From positions 73,304,853 to 73,368,852 of the forward strand of contig OX328130.1 of assembly GCA_946811695.1 (NCBI GenBank): 64,000 nucleotides of DNA, given 5' to 3'. A program made the translations under genes and the position numbers. The DNA is from Gonocerus acuteangulatus. Taxonomy: Eukaryota; Arthropoda; Insecta; Hemiptera; Coreidae. Shown here in pieces: positions 1 to 11,999 of the stretch (position 1 is the first letter of the stretch; each line of letters starts with the position of its first letter). Under the pieces are notes generated by a model. That model was given only the letters and a program-made list of their open reading frames with translations. It ran no database searches and was not told the DNA's origin.

Positions 1-59
1 TTACAGGTACTAGATAATTTAGGTTATATACTTCTGGATGTCATTAAATCTTTTTAATT

Positions 60-125
60 CGGATCAAGTTGGGGCGATGTCAATTGGAGAAATAAGTGCT
101 CAAAACTTAAATTGTTAGTATTTTT
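60..125 (-). repeat. Fragment of Helentron-like family 2
   Basis: A short stretch (GGCGATGTCAATTGGAGAAA followed by a TAAGTGCT block) matches the interior of the family-2 element read on the minus strand near 23.6 kb. It is an internal scrap with neither terminus. Seen directly by comparison within the window. Confidence 0.5.
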
Positions 126-330
126 TTTTCATTTTTTTATTAAGAAGAAAATAACAATCTGTTCCTGATACCGGATATGCTTTTTTTTTAGCATTATTCT
201 ATCTTGTAAATTAAATCCCCCCAAAAAACAGAAATTTGAAATAGAGGCCAAATTCCTCCCCCTCCCCACAACGAAACCCCCTTCCCCAAAAAGCGAGAAA
301 TATCCTGTCCTAAAACCCCCCCAAAACGCC

Positions 331-448
331 TTACTATCCTACACTCCAAAAAAACTAGTATGAGTTGTTTTGGCAAAAATTTTTGGTTGAAAATATGGTA
401 CACTTAATACACCAACTCACACTAGTTTTTTGGAGTGTAGGATAGTAA
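331..448. mobile_element. Small foldback (MITE-like) element
   Basis: Positions 331-367 and 413-448 are near-perfect inverted repeats of about 36 bp (left arm begins TTACTATCCTACACTCC, right arm ends GGAGTGTAGGATAGTAA), separated by about 45 bp. The arms differ by one A in an A-run and one A/G change. This is the structure of a foldback or MITE remnant. No target duplication or family could be recognised. Confidence 0.55.
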
Positions 449-597
449 GTCATTTTGGGATCTTATTACTTTTTTCTAAGTATTAATTAAAATTTAGTTG
501 CCGCATACCTACTGGCTTTTGTACTTCATATAAAACCGGGGTCTTTGGATTCTGCATAAAGTTCTCCTTACTGCTTGATATTTGATACCAATAAGTA

Positions 598-958
598 GCA
601 TACCTATCTACATCTAATCACTAGACTAGAAAAGTTAAAAGCTCTTCCAGATGACAGTACTCTAGAGGACAAATTGATTGCTCTCTTAACTAAACTATTA
701 CACTGTAAAACACAGGAACCTTATCCCGAGGATAAAGATCACAATAGGAAAGTGTAGAAGGCCTTCAAGAAAAAGATAAGAACAAAGACGATACGTTTTG
801 GGTTTGTGATCCTAAACTTTGTAATTTAGATGACTCGACTTTGAAAAACTTAGTGTCTGGTTTTAAGTATATTATGCAGTTAACCCCTACGACTTTATTT
901 ACAACATTTAAGAAAGAAGTCACACCTTTTGTTGTTAAGATGCGTCGAAATGTTTCTT
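598..958 (+). pseudogene. Decayed coding fragment, family unknown
   Basis: Conceptual translation gives about 115 codons of protein-like sequence (starting HTYLHLITRLEKLKALPDD, ending TTFKKEVTPFVVKMRRNVS) interrupted by one in-frame TAG near 754 and one frameshift near 785. The composition is rich in K, D, E and L, as in real soluble protein, and it ends in TAA at 957-959. It lies just before the tandem repeat at 1080-1700. I do not recognise the family. A fossil transposon or polyprotein segment is the likeliest source. The open frame could be chance in AT-rich DNA, but the continuous protein-like composition across two frames argues otherwise. Confidence 0.35.
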
Positions 959-1840
959 AAAACATCATATATGGGTTCTCCTTGCCAAGACGATTCATTT
1001 GGTACACCACATGATGGATTTCAGAAGGAATGATGGCTTTCCGATGGAACAAAATGTACAAAACGTCATAGGTAATATGAAACTCCCGTATCAAGACCTA
1101 CCTGTGTGCCAAGTTTGGTCAAAAGGTGTGTATTTGTTTAAGGGACAAACATACAGACAGCTGAAAGACCTTTTTGACCTAGCCTAGTAGATTCCCCGGA
1201 CCAAGACCTACCTGTCACAGGCTGTGTGCCAAGTTTGGTCGAAATCGGTCAAACGGTGTAAGGAACAAATATGCAGACAGGCAGCTGATAGACGATTTTG
1301 ACCTAGTCTATGACACTCCCCGGATAAAGACCTACCTGAGTACCATGTTTGGTCAAAATCGGTCAAATCGTGTGCATTTGTATAAGGAATAAACAGTTAG
1401 GCAAACAGTTGATAGACGATTTTGAACTAACCTATTACACTCCCCGGACCAAGACCGACCTGTGTGTCAAGTTTTGTCAAAATCGGTCAAACGGTGTGGA
1501 TTTGTATAATGAACAAACAGACAGACCGACAGCTGATTGACGATTTTGACCTACTCCATTTTTTTGACGATTCTCCACCCTTTTTTTTGACGATTATCCA
1601 CCATTTTGACGATTCTCTCCGTATCAAGACCCACCTGTGTCCCAAGTTTGGTCAAAATCGGTCAAACGGTTCGGATTTTTATAAGGAACGAACATACAGC
1701 TGGTATAAGATTTTGACCGAGCCTATATGCGTATAAATGTTTCTTAAAACATCAAATATAGATTCTTCATACAGAGACAATTCATTTGATACCCCACATC
1801 ATGGGTTTCGGATGGAATGATGGGTTTCCGAAAGAAGTAC
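945..1840. repeat. Direct-repeat-bounded block with ~120-bp tandem units
   Basis: Five diverged units begin near 1089, 1203, 1326, 1450 and 1625, each containing AAGACCTACCTGTG, then CAAGTTTGGTCAAAATCGGT, then a GGATTTGTATAAGGAACAAA-like stretch. A second direct repeat (TGTTTCTTAAAACATCA followed by a related ~100 bp) bounds the block at 945-1050 and 1737-1840. The unit, inverted, matches the left part of the elements at 6.5 kb and 22.5 kb, so this is a locally amplified module of that dispersed family. Short open frames inside it are not genes. Confidence 0.65.
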
Positions 1841-2654
1841 AAAACTGGCACGCCCCCGCCCCGGAAGCGGGGTCAAACACAACTTTTCTCGATTTTTCGA
1901 TTTTTTCCTTTAATAACACCCTCATATCTATCATCCTGCAAAATTTCAAGTCTCTAGCATCATGGGAAGTGCCTAATAATTTGGATGAGTGAGTGAGTCC
2001 TATAAATCCCGATATTCGATCGCTTATATCTCAGAAACTATTCGATGTAGAATTATGAAAATTTCCAGTTTTACTCACATCTAGTAGTATAATACCTGTC
2101 TAAAATTTCATAACTTTATCTTTACCTGGTTGAAAGTTATGAGAGGGTAAAAATCGGCTCTAAGACCTCCTATAATATACACACAGTATGCTTAGGCCGG
2201 AACTTGGCCTGGCCATCTACCGTGCGCCTAGATTTTAGCAAAAATTTAACAATATAGGAAATGAACCTATGCATACTTAATCCAAAGTATAACATATATT
2301 AACTGTATAGTAGTACACTACATAAAGAAACATACTCCTAGATGGAAAACATGTTACAAACAAAAAATATGCTACAGAGAAAGAAATTATACCATAGTTA
2401 TAAATATTTTAAGAATATATGTTTCGGCCTTTTATGGACATATCTTTTTAATTTGTTCTTCTTATAAATGCGTAAACGCTTAATTAATTTTTTTTATTTA
2501 TTTTTCATCGATAAAAAAAGAACTTATTGGCCTGGTTATGAATAATGGTTTTTATGCTTACTATATTAGATAGAGAATGAAGTTATGTCATTTTTCTTGG
2601 CTGGTTAGTTATTATTCAGAGGCATTTAATTTGAATTGTTTCTAATTTTTTATT
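1841..2654. other. No recognisable gene
   Basis: AT-rich sequence with a short GC hairpin near 1853-1872 (CCCCGCCCCGG...GCGGGG) and several T-runs. No coherent reading frame, RNA gene or repeat family was seen. Confidence 0.5.
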
Positions 2655-2667
2655 ATTGGTATTTGAT

Positions 2668-2816
2668 CACCGAAGTTAAGCAACGTCGGGCGTGGTCAGT
2701 ACCTGAATGGGTGACCGACCATGTGCCGTTGGCATTAGAAAAGGGTGGCAACCTGTAGATAGCCCGGCGCTAATGGCCAAGATGTAGATGCGCCGAAAAA
2801 AAAAAAAAAAAAAAAA
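2668..2816 (+). mobile_element. 5S-rRNA-derived SINE with 13-bp TSD
   Basis: The head (CACCGAAGTTAAGCAACGTC then GGGCGTGGTCAGTACCTGAA then TGGGTGACC) reproduces the internal promoter region (box A, intermediate element, box C) of animal 5S rRNA. It is followed by a non-5S body and a tail GGCGCTAATGGCCAAGATG...TAGATGCGCCG and an A-run. ATTGGTATTTGAT at 2655-2667 is repeated at 2817-2829, a clean target-site duplication. It is not a functional 5S gene: the first ~40 nt and the 3' end of 5S are absent. Retroposition by a LINE reverse transcriptase is inferred from the tail and TSD. Confidence 0.9.
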
Positions 2817-3115
2817 ATTGGTATTTGATGTGTAGCTCCAGACTGATAATACAAGCATATGTTAATATTGGCCGAATGCTTAGTTTTTTTTTTTGTTCTT
2901 CTAAAGGGGTTTTTATCTTTGTTTACCTCTCATTTTGATTTTTTGTTTTTATTTATTTTTTTAATTGCGATTAACAGTAACATGAGTATTTTAATAAAAA
3001 AAAAAAGTAAGAAATTAAAAGAATTATTGGTTTTAGTGTTTCCAGGAGGGAACGTAGGGAACGAGGATAGAGTAATTTCCGCTTAGGATGCCGAAAATCT
3101 TAGGGATTTTTCATG

Positions 3116-3117
<2 letters not shown>

Positions 3118-3167
<50 letters not shown>
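3118..3167. repeat. Poly(T) tract, about 50 T
   Basis: Uninterrupted T run. It may be the A tail of a minus-strand retroposon, but no SINE body is recognisable to its right. Confidence 0.8.
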
Positions 3168-3173
<6 letters not shown>

Positions 3174-3640
3174 CGAAATAATAAAACCAATCAGTAAATG
3201 CTTCTCCTGAAGTCCTCTCCCTTTCAAGTGTCACCCGCCCACTCTCTCCTCCAAAGTTACTCAGAAGACAGTGACCCAGAGATCTTCTGCAGTAATCAAG
3301 TTAAGTGTTAGCAATGGCTTTCTCTACCTTCAAGTGCTTCAATATCTCTCTTCGACTCCAGCCACTGGTCGGAGCAGAAGGGAGCTTGTGTAGGCACCTT
3401 TCAACGTCATCTGAGCGTCTTTCTGGCGTTAATCGAGGATGAAGTTGGGAGGCCTTGAGCATAGAACCTTCACATTGTATCATATATCATATCACAAGGT
3501 GTAATAATATACAGGATGTAATAATCAACAATAATAAAAAAAATGCTTCACTAATGTCACTATGAATAGATACGCACTAAGATGACGCTGTTCCAGCAAG
3601 AGTATGGTTTTTTTCTTGATGCTAAGAGAAGTTAAACGGA
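3168..3640. other. Unassigned sequence with a stray family-2 end
   Basis: Moderately GC-balanced sequence without a recognised gene; the 60-codon minus-strand frame at 3301-3483 has no familiar motif. Near 3574-3605 there is a minus-strand copy of the family-2 5' end (CGCACTAAGATGACGCTG). Confidence 0.4.
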
Positions 3641-3643
3641 AAG

Positions 3644-4535
3644 TCCGTCACGCAGGAGTTGCATAACTAAGCACTTTCCTCAGAATTTGGGTAGTGTAGA
3701 TTGTTTTCCAGAACAATTTGCTTAAAATATCCTACATAAATTAAATAAAAACATGAATAGTTCTCTTTTAATTGTGTAATGAGTAACTGATCAATTATTA
3801 ATTTGCTTCCAGAGTTATGTTTACAGATGGTATCTACTACACTACGTAATAAATACAAAAAACCTCATATTTTTGTATTTTGATCTAACGCAGAAACAGG
3901 ATACGGTCCCTCTAGCGCTCCTTGCGGCGCCTTTGTGAACCTAAGTCTGCCGGGCTTTTCTATTGAATTATATTACAAAGTAAATCCACCTTTCCGATTG
4001 ACCGATTCAGCTCGTTTTTACAACACTTCTTTCTCATGAGTTACCCACGAAGACTACCGCGTTTCGTTACAATACAGCAGAAATTACCGGTATGAGTATA
4101 TTAGTAATTTGGGTCCGTAGTAACCCCCCCCCCCATCCTAATGAACCGATTTACTTTATTTATGCAACACATATTTACCTGTAGATTACCATTACGAATA
4201 CCGAGTTTCGTCGAAATATATCAAAAATCACGGCTGGTAGTGGCGAATTGGTGTTGTGGGTCCGGAGGTAACCCCCCCTCCAAATGAACCGATTTGGTTC
4301 ATTTTTACATCTCACTTTTCTCTCTATATAACCACAACGAAAACCAAGTTTCGTAGAAATATAACAAATATTACGGTTGGCATGGTCAAATTAGTGTTTT
4401 GGGTTCGGGGTAAACCCCCCCTTCCGGTGGACCGATTTTGGTGGTTAACGAACTCGTTCAATCGTTTGCTAATTGAATGCTATATACCAAGTTTCGTGAC
4501 GAAAAACAAAAACTCTGGCCGCTATCGTGTTAACA

Positions 4536-4605
<70 letters not shown>

Positions 4606-4723
4606 AACGGGGGTCATTTTCGGTGTCTACCAGGTAGGATCGATAAAGATTTGAAGAAATTTTTCAAAAATTCCGTCATGAGTGCAACCTCAATAGCTAC
4701 ATTCCTTCGGAGGAAAGCGCTAA
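3644..4723 (+). mobile_element. Helentron-like non-autonomous element, family 1 copy A
   Basis: Starts TCCGTCACGCAGGAG, followed by CTAAGCACTTTCCTC. It ends with a hairpin TTCCTTCGGAGGAA and AAGCGCTAA, whose arm complements the 5' subterminal repeat. The interior holds three diverged ~115-bp units, each with a C-run and an AAATCGG-type motif, then an (AT)n block at 4539-4600. Subterminal inverted repeats, a 3' stem-loop with a CTAA end, and a central microsatellite are the hallmarks of Helentron-associated elements (HINEs), so that class is inferred. The open frame at 4256-4654 is repeat-derived and not a gene. Confidence 0.6.
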
Positions 4724-5194
4724 TAAACGGAAAAATGCTAAGGGGAACCTTAACAATAAAGCCAAACTTACTTTCTTATCATTATATTTATATAGAATAA
4801 GCATCTCTTTTAGGGGATAAGAACATTTGTATCTCTAACAAATAATCCTCAAAAATAAGGGGCAAAAATAAAGACCCCGTACTCCTGAAGCGGGAGATAT
4901 CCTTTAAGTTGCTCCGCCGTTTTCATCCGCTCAGATTAAGGTTTATGTAGGAAATGAAGCACTTATAGGGGATGAAGACGAATTGAGAAGAGAGAAAGAG
5001 GATTTGCCCGGGAGATTCAGGAATTATGATGTACGTATCCATCGGAGCAGCCCCTTTTCCCGGAGATAAAGGGAAGAAAGGAGATCATTCTCTTGGAAAG
5101 ATATTCAAAAAGGGTGTTCTCTTTATCATCCATGGGCCCTTAGGGGCAAACTTATACCTCTTCGCTTTGGTCCGGCCATCTCTTTGGGAGGTAC

Positions 5195-5227
<33 letters not shown>

Positions 5228-5490
5228 GTAAGCCCTCTCTTATCTTTTAGCTTATAAGTCCCTACAGTCGACTTGAGAATAACCGAGGAATACAATAATT
5301 TTCGGATTGCGCTAAAAATAAATTTCCTTAAAACAAATCTTATAAGTGACTGTACTGCATTTTTTTATTATTATCCTGAACTGAGATTTGAAGCCATACT
5401 TATTCATGTCAGTTGCAGGTACATTTTACAATCTAATTTTAGTCTTCCTTTTTGTCCAACAAATCTTTCAATAGAACCTTACTAACCCAT
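4724..5490. other. No recognisable gene
   Basis: Mixed AT-rich DNA with a short (TA)n/T-run at 5196-5227. Open frames at 5026-5250 and 5273-5485 lack motifs and are interrupted by low-complexity sequence. Confidence 0.45.
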
Positions 5491-5494
5491 CAAA

Positions 5495-6060
5495 TGATCA
5501 TTTAAATATAACCTCACTTTCTGGCAAAGGATTTTTTTATTATAATCTTCTTTTCTGGCAAAGGATGTTTTTAATATAATCTTCGTTTCTGTCAAAGGAA
5601 CCTTGCAATATAATCTTCTTTTCTGCCTAAGAAACCCTTAAATATAATCTTCTTTTCTGTCAAAGGAACCTTTTAATATAATCTTCTATTCTGTCGAAGG
5701 AACCTTTTAATGTAATCTTCTTTTCTGTCAAAGGAACCTTTTAATATAATCTTCTATTCTGTCGAAGGAACCTTTTAATGTAATCTTCTATTCTGTCAAA
5801 GGAACCTTTCAATACAATCTTCCCTTCTGCCAAAGAAACCTTCCGATATAATCTTGTTTCTCCCAAATGACCTTTTAAATATAACATCACTTTGTCATTT
5901 CTCTGTCAAATGATCCTGTCAATAAATTCTTCTTTTTTGTTAAAGGAACCATTTATTTTATTCATCCTTTCTGTCATATGAGTACTTTAAGATCACCTTC
6001 TTTTCTGACAAAAGGAACCCCTAAATATAACCTCACTTTTCAACATAAGCCCTTTAAAAA
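5495..6060. repeat. ~36-bp minisatellite
   Basis: About fifteen diverged tandem units of the form TTCTGTCAAAGGAACCTTTT then AATATAATCTTCTT. Central units (5640-5800) are nearly identical while the flanks decay and vary in length, the usual pattern for a minisatellite that homogenises from its centre. Confidence 0.85.
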
Positions 6061-6487
6061 CTTCCTTTTCTTTTAATACAACCTAACTTTCTGTTAATTA
6101 GTGCATTTCGTAGGCTATAATTAATAATTTTGTTCTGCTGAGTAACGAACTCGTGTAGTGATTTGGTATTTTTTACGACTACTTCCGAGGCAAAAGAACC
6201 ACAATTTTGGCCCCGACATATCATGTTACCCGACACACACACGCATCTATATAAATATTTATATATTGACGGTCGTCTAAATGAATGTATTCATACAAAT
6301 ATTCTGTCATGTAACCTATCTATATAACGTTCAACAAATTGTTTACTTAACTACACTTTAAAAGAATCACTTTAAGGTTGGTGGCCGTGTTGTAGAACCT
6401 GGTCTTGAACCTTTAACGTACAACTTTTGAATCTCAAGCTTGAAAACTTCATTGCTTCTGAAATTACTTAAATTCAGAACTACATTA

Positions 6488-6934
6488 ATCTATATATATA
6501 TAAAAATCACGTGTCTGTCTGTTTTTTGTTTGTTTGTTTCTTATAAAAATCTACCCCGTTTGACCGATTTTGACCAAACTTGGCATACAGGTAGGTCTTG
6601 ATACGAGAAATCTCCTAGGCTAGATCAAAATAGTCAAATTTCAAAATTTGATCAAAAGTTCAAAAGTTTTGTTCAAGAAAAATTGGCTACACTGAACCAT
6701 TCAGATTGTGACGGCCATTTTGAATCAACAACTACTGGCCTCTGTCGGCTGTTAGATGAAGTGCTGTTGTGCTGGCCTCTGCCGGGTATCATTATGAACT
6801 AAATTCACATCGTTTGACCGATTTTCGTAACTGGGTATAGACAACTAGGTATCATGTAGACCTTGATACGGGGAGAGTCATAGACAGAAAGTAGGTGTAG
6901 CATGGTACACTGGGTAACAGCTAGTTTATGATGA
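6488..6934 (+). mobile_element. Dispersed non-autonomous repeat (family 3)
   Basis: Begins TCTATATATATATA then AAAATCACGTGTCTGTCTG, carries CCGATTTTGACCAAACTTGG and GGTAGGTCTTGATACG, and ends GGGTAACAGCTAG. The copy at 22439-22785 has the same order and nearly the same end. A TC start and CTAG end fit a Helitron-like element, but no terminal hairpin was seen, so the class is left open. Confidence 0.45.
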
Positions 6935-7480
6935 AATGAAACTACAATTTTCTAATCTGAGCTGATATTGCTATTTGAAAACGAGAAAATTCTCCAGTTC
7001 TGCTCCGTTATCACTACTATCATAGATATTACTGAGGTTGTAACTAGTTGCCCCACATTCCCAGCAAACTGGATTTCCCGATTGTAATACTCCTGGGTGT
7101 AGTTTTAAACAAACTTCCTACAATACTATCAGTAGTAAAATTTATTTTTATGGCCACTCTGTACATTAACTTTTCGTTTACATGTTTTCCGTGAGATTGC
7201 ATTCTGATTGTAAATTATATGAATCTCCAGTAATTTTTGTTTCTATAATGTATTTTAGTTAACTTCGTACATGTAATACATAAAGAAGGCTAGTTGCAGT
7301 AAAAAAAGGATCATCATGTAGTTTGTTATGATGTTTTCCAGAAATCTAGAAAGTGCATATTAAATTTTAAAAAAATATAAGGAAGATTATTTAATGGCTT
7401 GTAATCTATAGGGCATAATAATATAACAAACTTGGCTTCTTTGGGTGATAATAAAAAGTCTGACTTGCAGGAACTGTGTC
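6935..7480. other. No recognisable gene
   Basis: AT-rich sequence without repeat or coding signal that I can support. Confidence 0.45.
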
Positions 7481-7489
7481 CTGAAGAGG

Positions 7490-8375
7490 ACCCAAAAAGG
7501 ATGTGAAATATGTATTGAAGATGGCGTTAGAAAGTATATAGAAGATAGTACTAGGAAGGATATTGGAGGTGGTAGTAGGAAGAGTAAGGAAGGTAGTATT
7601 AGGAACGGTATTGATGGTAGTGTTAGGAAGGATATAGAAGGAAGTACGAGGAAGGATATAGAAGGAAGTACTTGGAAGGATATTGAAGGAAGTATTTGGA
7701 AGGATATTGAAGGTAATGTTAGGAGGGATGTTGAAGGTGGTATTAGGAAGGATATTGAAGGTGTAATTAGAAAGGATATATGATGTGGTATAAGAAAGGA
7801 TATAGAAGGTGGTATTAAGAAGGGTATTGAAGGTAGTAGTATGAAGGATATAGAAGGTGGTATTAGGAAGGATATTGAAGGTGGTATTAGGATGAGTATA
7901 GAAGGTGGTATTATGAAGGATATAGAAGATGGTAGGTATTAGAAAGGATATAAAAGATGGTATTAGTATGAGTATAGAAGTTCGTATAAGAAGGGATATA
8001 GAAGGTGGTATAACAAGAGATATAGAAGATGGTATTATGGAGGATATAGAAGGTGGCATTATGAAGGATATAGAAGGTGGTATCAGGAAAGAAATTGAAA
8101 GTGGTATTAGAAAGGACATTGAAGGCGGTATTATAAAATATATTGAATGTGGTATTAGGGAGGATATAAGGTGGTATTAGAAAGGATATTGAATGTGGTA
8201 TTAGGAAGGATATAAGGTAGTATTGTGAAGGATACAGAAGGTGGTATTAGGAAGGATATTGAATGTGGTATTAGGAAGGATGTTGAAGGTGGTATTAGGA
8301 AGGATGTTGAAGGTGGTATTAGGAAGGATGTTGAAGGTATTATTAGGTAGGATATTGAAGGTCTAATGCCACTTA
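7490..8375. repeat. 24-bp minisatellite, open on both strands
   Basis: About 36 units of GGTATTAGGAAGGATATTGA plus AGGT. Because the unit is 24 bp and lacks stops in some frames, the plus strand reads GIRKDIEG repeats and the minus strand SFLIPPSI repeats (237 codons at 7406-8119). Units differ by substitutions such as ATTATGAAG for ATTAGGAAG, and small indels split the frames. I judge the open frames to be artefacts of the repeat length, not genes. Confidence 0.85.
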
Positions 8376-8405
8376 ATAAATTTCCCACAACTACGGATCT
8401 TATGG

Positions 8406-8510
8406 TTTTGATAGTGCGCTCTCACTCGCCGAAATCGGTGTTTTGATAGTGCGCTCTCACTCGCCGAAATCGGTGTTTTGATAGTGCGCTCTCACTCGCC
8501 GAAATCGGTG
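8406..8510. repeat. 35-bp direct repeat, three perfect copies
   Basis: TTTTGATAGTGCGCTCTCAC followed by TCGCCGAAATCGGTG occurs three times with no mismatch, then a truncated TTTTGGCGCC. The perfect identity implies very recent amplification. Each unit includes a small CGCCGAAATCGGTG inverted motif. Confidence 0.95.
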
Positions 8511-10260
8511 TTTTGGCGCCTTAGATCTTGCATCGCTTTCAAGTTTCATTTTACATTTGTTTTCATTTTTACTGGAAAATTAAAACAAACCATTAACTGT
8601 TTGTATTCTATGCTTCCAAATGACACTCCGTATATGAACAGTAACGCGCTAAGATGACGCAGTTCCTGAAAGTCTGACTTATTTAACGGTTAAATATCCA
8701 TTTAATGATGAAGGTTAGCCTAATCATAGTTTATTTTCTCATTAGTTTGAAAGCCCGGACGGAGCCTATCACTTAAGGGCTTGCATCTTTATTGCCTCTT
8801 AATGGTGTATAGCGAACTCCAGGAGTGGGGGGAGAAGGAAGGGTGGGGATAGGAGGAAGAGTGGGGGAAGGAGGAAGAGTGGGGATGAAGGATGGGTATT
8901 TCTATACCGAGAGCCGGTCCTTTGCCGAGCCAGACCGCTATTACTTATTCATACCTTAGCCTATAACCGCAAATTACCTCCCTATATTCCTGGTCATTGT
9001 TTACAAAGGCCTGCTCATAGCGGGCTGAGGATGAAATTTTCAGCAGACCAACGTCGGGAATTATGTAAACAAGAAGGTACTGTCCAGTAAACTGTCTGAA
9101 TATTTAATCTTTCAGTTATGATACTCCCATCATCTCTGGGATAGCTTGATGAGTATTTTAGTTTTGAACAAAACTATCGCTTGACAGACAAGGCCCGACG
9201 TCGTCCGACGTGAGTGCCTACATTGGTCCCGACCTCGACCGATACGATCTGGTCACAGCTCGTCAGGAATGGACTGGCAGGAAGTGAAAGGAGTGCACTC
9301 GTAGTGATGTGAAAATGAGTGATTAATTTAAGAAATACACCTAACAAGCATAGAAACCTTTCATTACCTTGTTGGAGGTATAAAGGAGGAGTTGAGAGGC
9401 CAATCAATCTTTCGGAAGTAAATCAGTCCCGAAGAAAAATTCATATTTACACAACGATAAGAGAAACATTAGTATTCATATTTTCCCAATGTAAATAATA
9501 GTCTCTGATTTCATTAAAGGTATATAATTATCAATCAGTACCTAATCAAGAGTAAGTATTAATATGAAGAAAATCGTTATTTAACAATAATTACTGGAAC
9601 CGAAAAAATCAATGTTGCCTAAAAAAAATTAATATCAATCGACTATTATAAAGCAGTTAGGTGTAATAAACATTTATTACATAAAATTATTAAATAAACA
9701 AATTAATTTTAACGTCTCGGTGGTGATATGATTTATTCTGCTGATCCTACAGGCAGGGTTCATTCCTTACCAGCTCTATCCATAATTGCTTGTCAATTCT
9801 TGCACTCATTTTGTAAAGCGTCGGGCGCCAAATGTCCATGCCGACGCACAGTGGGCCAGGTTGCACTTTTACAGCGAAAAAATAGAAATATTTTATATCG
9901 ACAGAAGAACGTAAAACCTATCACAATGTAAGCAAAAGTCTTTCTGGATTATGTTCTAAAAAGTGGGCGCTTGAATATTTACGTTAAAGTGAGCTAACGA
10001 TATTTGAATGCTCCAAAACGGTTTAACTCAGAATCAACACTACTCTGCGATATTTTGACTTTGCGACTAAACGTTTCTTTTTAGGTATTCTCTTGCGATT
10101 ATACGGACTCTACACGAGGTGAATAACATCTATTGCGATTTTAAGTGATCTAAACATGTTTTAAAATATCTACGCGACGTTTTTCTTGTTTAAATATTGA
10201 GTTTTCAAAAAGGTATGCATAAAAATGCAGGTATTATTACCGCTAAAAAATATTTATGCA
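8511..10260. other. Mostly unassigned, with purine-rich tract
   Basis: Contains a minus-strand family-2 5' end (CGCGCTAAGATGACGCAG, 8645-8663), a G-rich tract at 8825-8900 (GGGG/GGG runs in a purine strand with quadruplex potential), and a motif GTGCCTACATTGGTCCCGAC near 9211 resembling the inverted ends of the element at 33.6-34.1 kb. Open frames at 9174-9407 and 9728-9931 have no recognisable domain. Confidence 0.4.
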
Positions 10261-10264
10261 TGTG

Positions 10265-10337
<73 letters not shown>
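10261..10337. repeat. (AT)n microsatellite
   Basis: About 35 TA dinucleotides immediately left of the PLE-like inverted repeat; a shorter TA run lies on its right side at 10945-10970. Confidence 0.95.
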
Positions 10338-10340
<3 letters not shown>

Positions 10341-10369
10341 GTCTTCTGAATATGACCTAATATATATTT

Positions 10370-10945
10370 TTCTTGTGTTTTTTTCTTTTTATGGCAGAGA
10401 GTCGATAAAGCAGAACACCGTTCTTTTTTATTGAACTACTTTATTTTCTCTATTTTGCACATGTTTCGTGCTTTTGTTCGCACCTCTTCAGGGGCTATCC
10501 TATGTAAAAATATTTTTTTTGTAAATCCCAAATTTTAAATTTTGTACAATAATAAACATTTATCGTTTCTCTAAATTAATTTACTTTTAAACAAATATTA
10601 TTTCATTATTTATACTGACAAGTCATCTGAGGCAATGAATATCGCACTATTATAAGCCAGTATACATGACGAGAGGACTTCCTGATAAGGTAGGATAAGA
10701 ATTTTCATTAAAATAATATTTGTTTAAAAGTAAATTAATTTAGAGAAACGATAAGTGTTTACTATTGTACAAAATTTGAATTTGGGACTTACAAAAAAAT
10801 ATTTTTACATATGATAGCCCCTGAAGAGGTGCATACAAAGGCACGAAACATGTCGGGCAAAATTGAGAAAATAAAGTAGTTCAACAAAAAAGAACGGTGT
10901 TCTGCTTTATCGACCCTCTGCCATAAAAGGAAAAAAAATAACAAG
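10370..10945. mobile_element. PLE-like inverted terminal repeats with hammerhead-like motifs
   Basis: Arms 10370-10606 and 10708-10945 are inverted copies (~237 bp, roughly 90% identical by eye) around a ~100-bp centre. Each arm contains a block reading GCCC-CTGAAGA-stem-GAAA-CATG. Penelope-like elements are known to carry long terminal repeats in inverted arrangement with hammerhead ribozyme motifs in them, and to sit beside AT microsatellites, so I infer a PLE terminal remnant. No reverse transcriptase lies inside. Confidence 0.55.
10817..10858 (+). ncRNA. Hammerhead-ribozyme-like motif
   Basis: Order on the plus strand: GCCC (stem I), CTGAAGA (matches core CUGANGA), one extra G, GTGC...GCAC (stem II), GAAA (core), CATG (palindromic short stem III, as in dimeric type), TC (UH cleavage site), GGGC (stem I partner). 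The deviation from consensus is the extra purine before stem II. The mirror copy at 10461-10500 on the minus strand has lost the cleavage-site C and stem I partner. Activity is untested. Confidence 0.45.
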
Positions 10946-11992
<1,047 letters not shown>

Positions 11993-11999
11993 TGTGTAC

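Noticed and set aside
2668..2740. Functional 5S rRNA gene
   Set aside because: Missing about 40 nt at the 5' end and the 3' strand of helix I; SINE tail and TSD present.
7406..8119. 237-codon minus-strand open frame rich in SFLIPPSI
   Set aside because: Read-through of the 24-bp minisatellite, equally open on the other strand.
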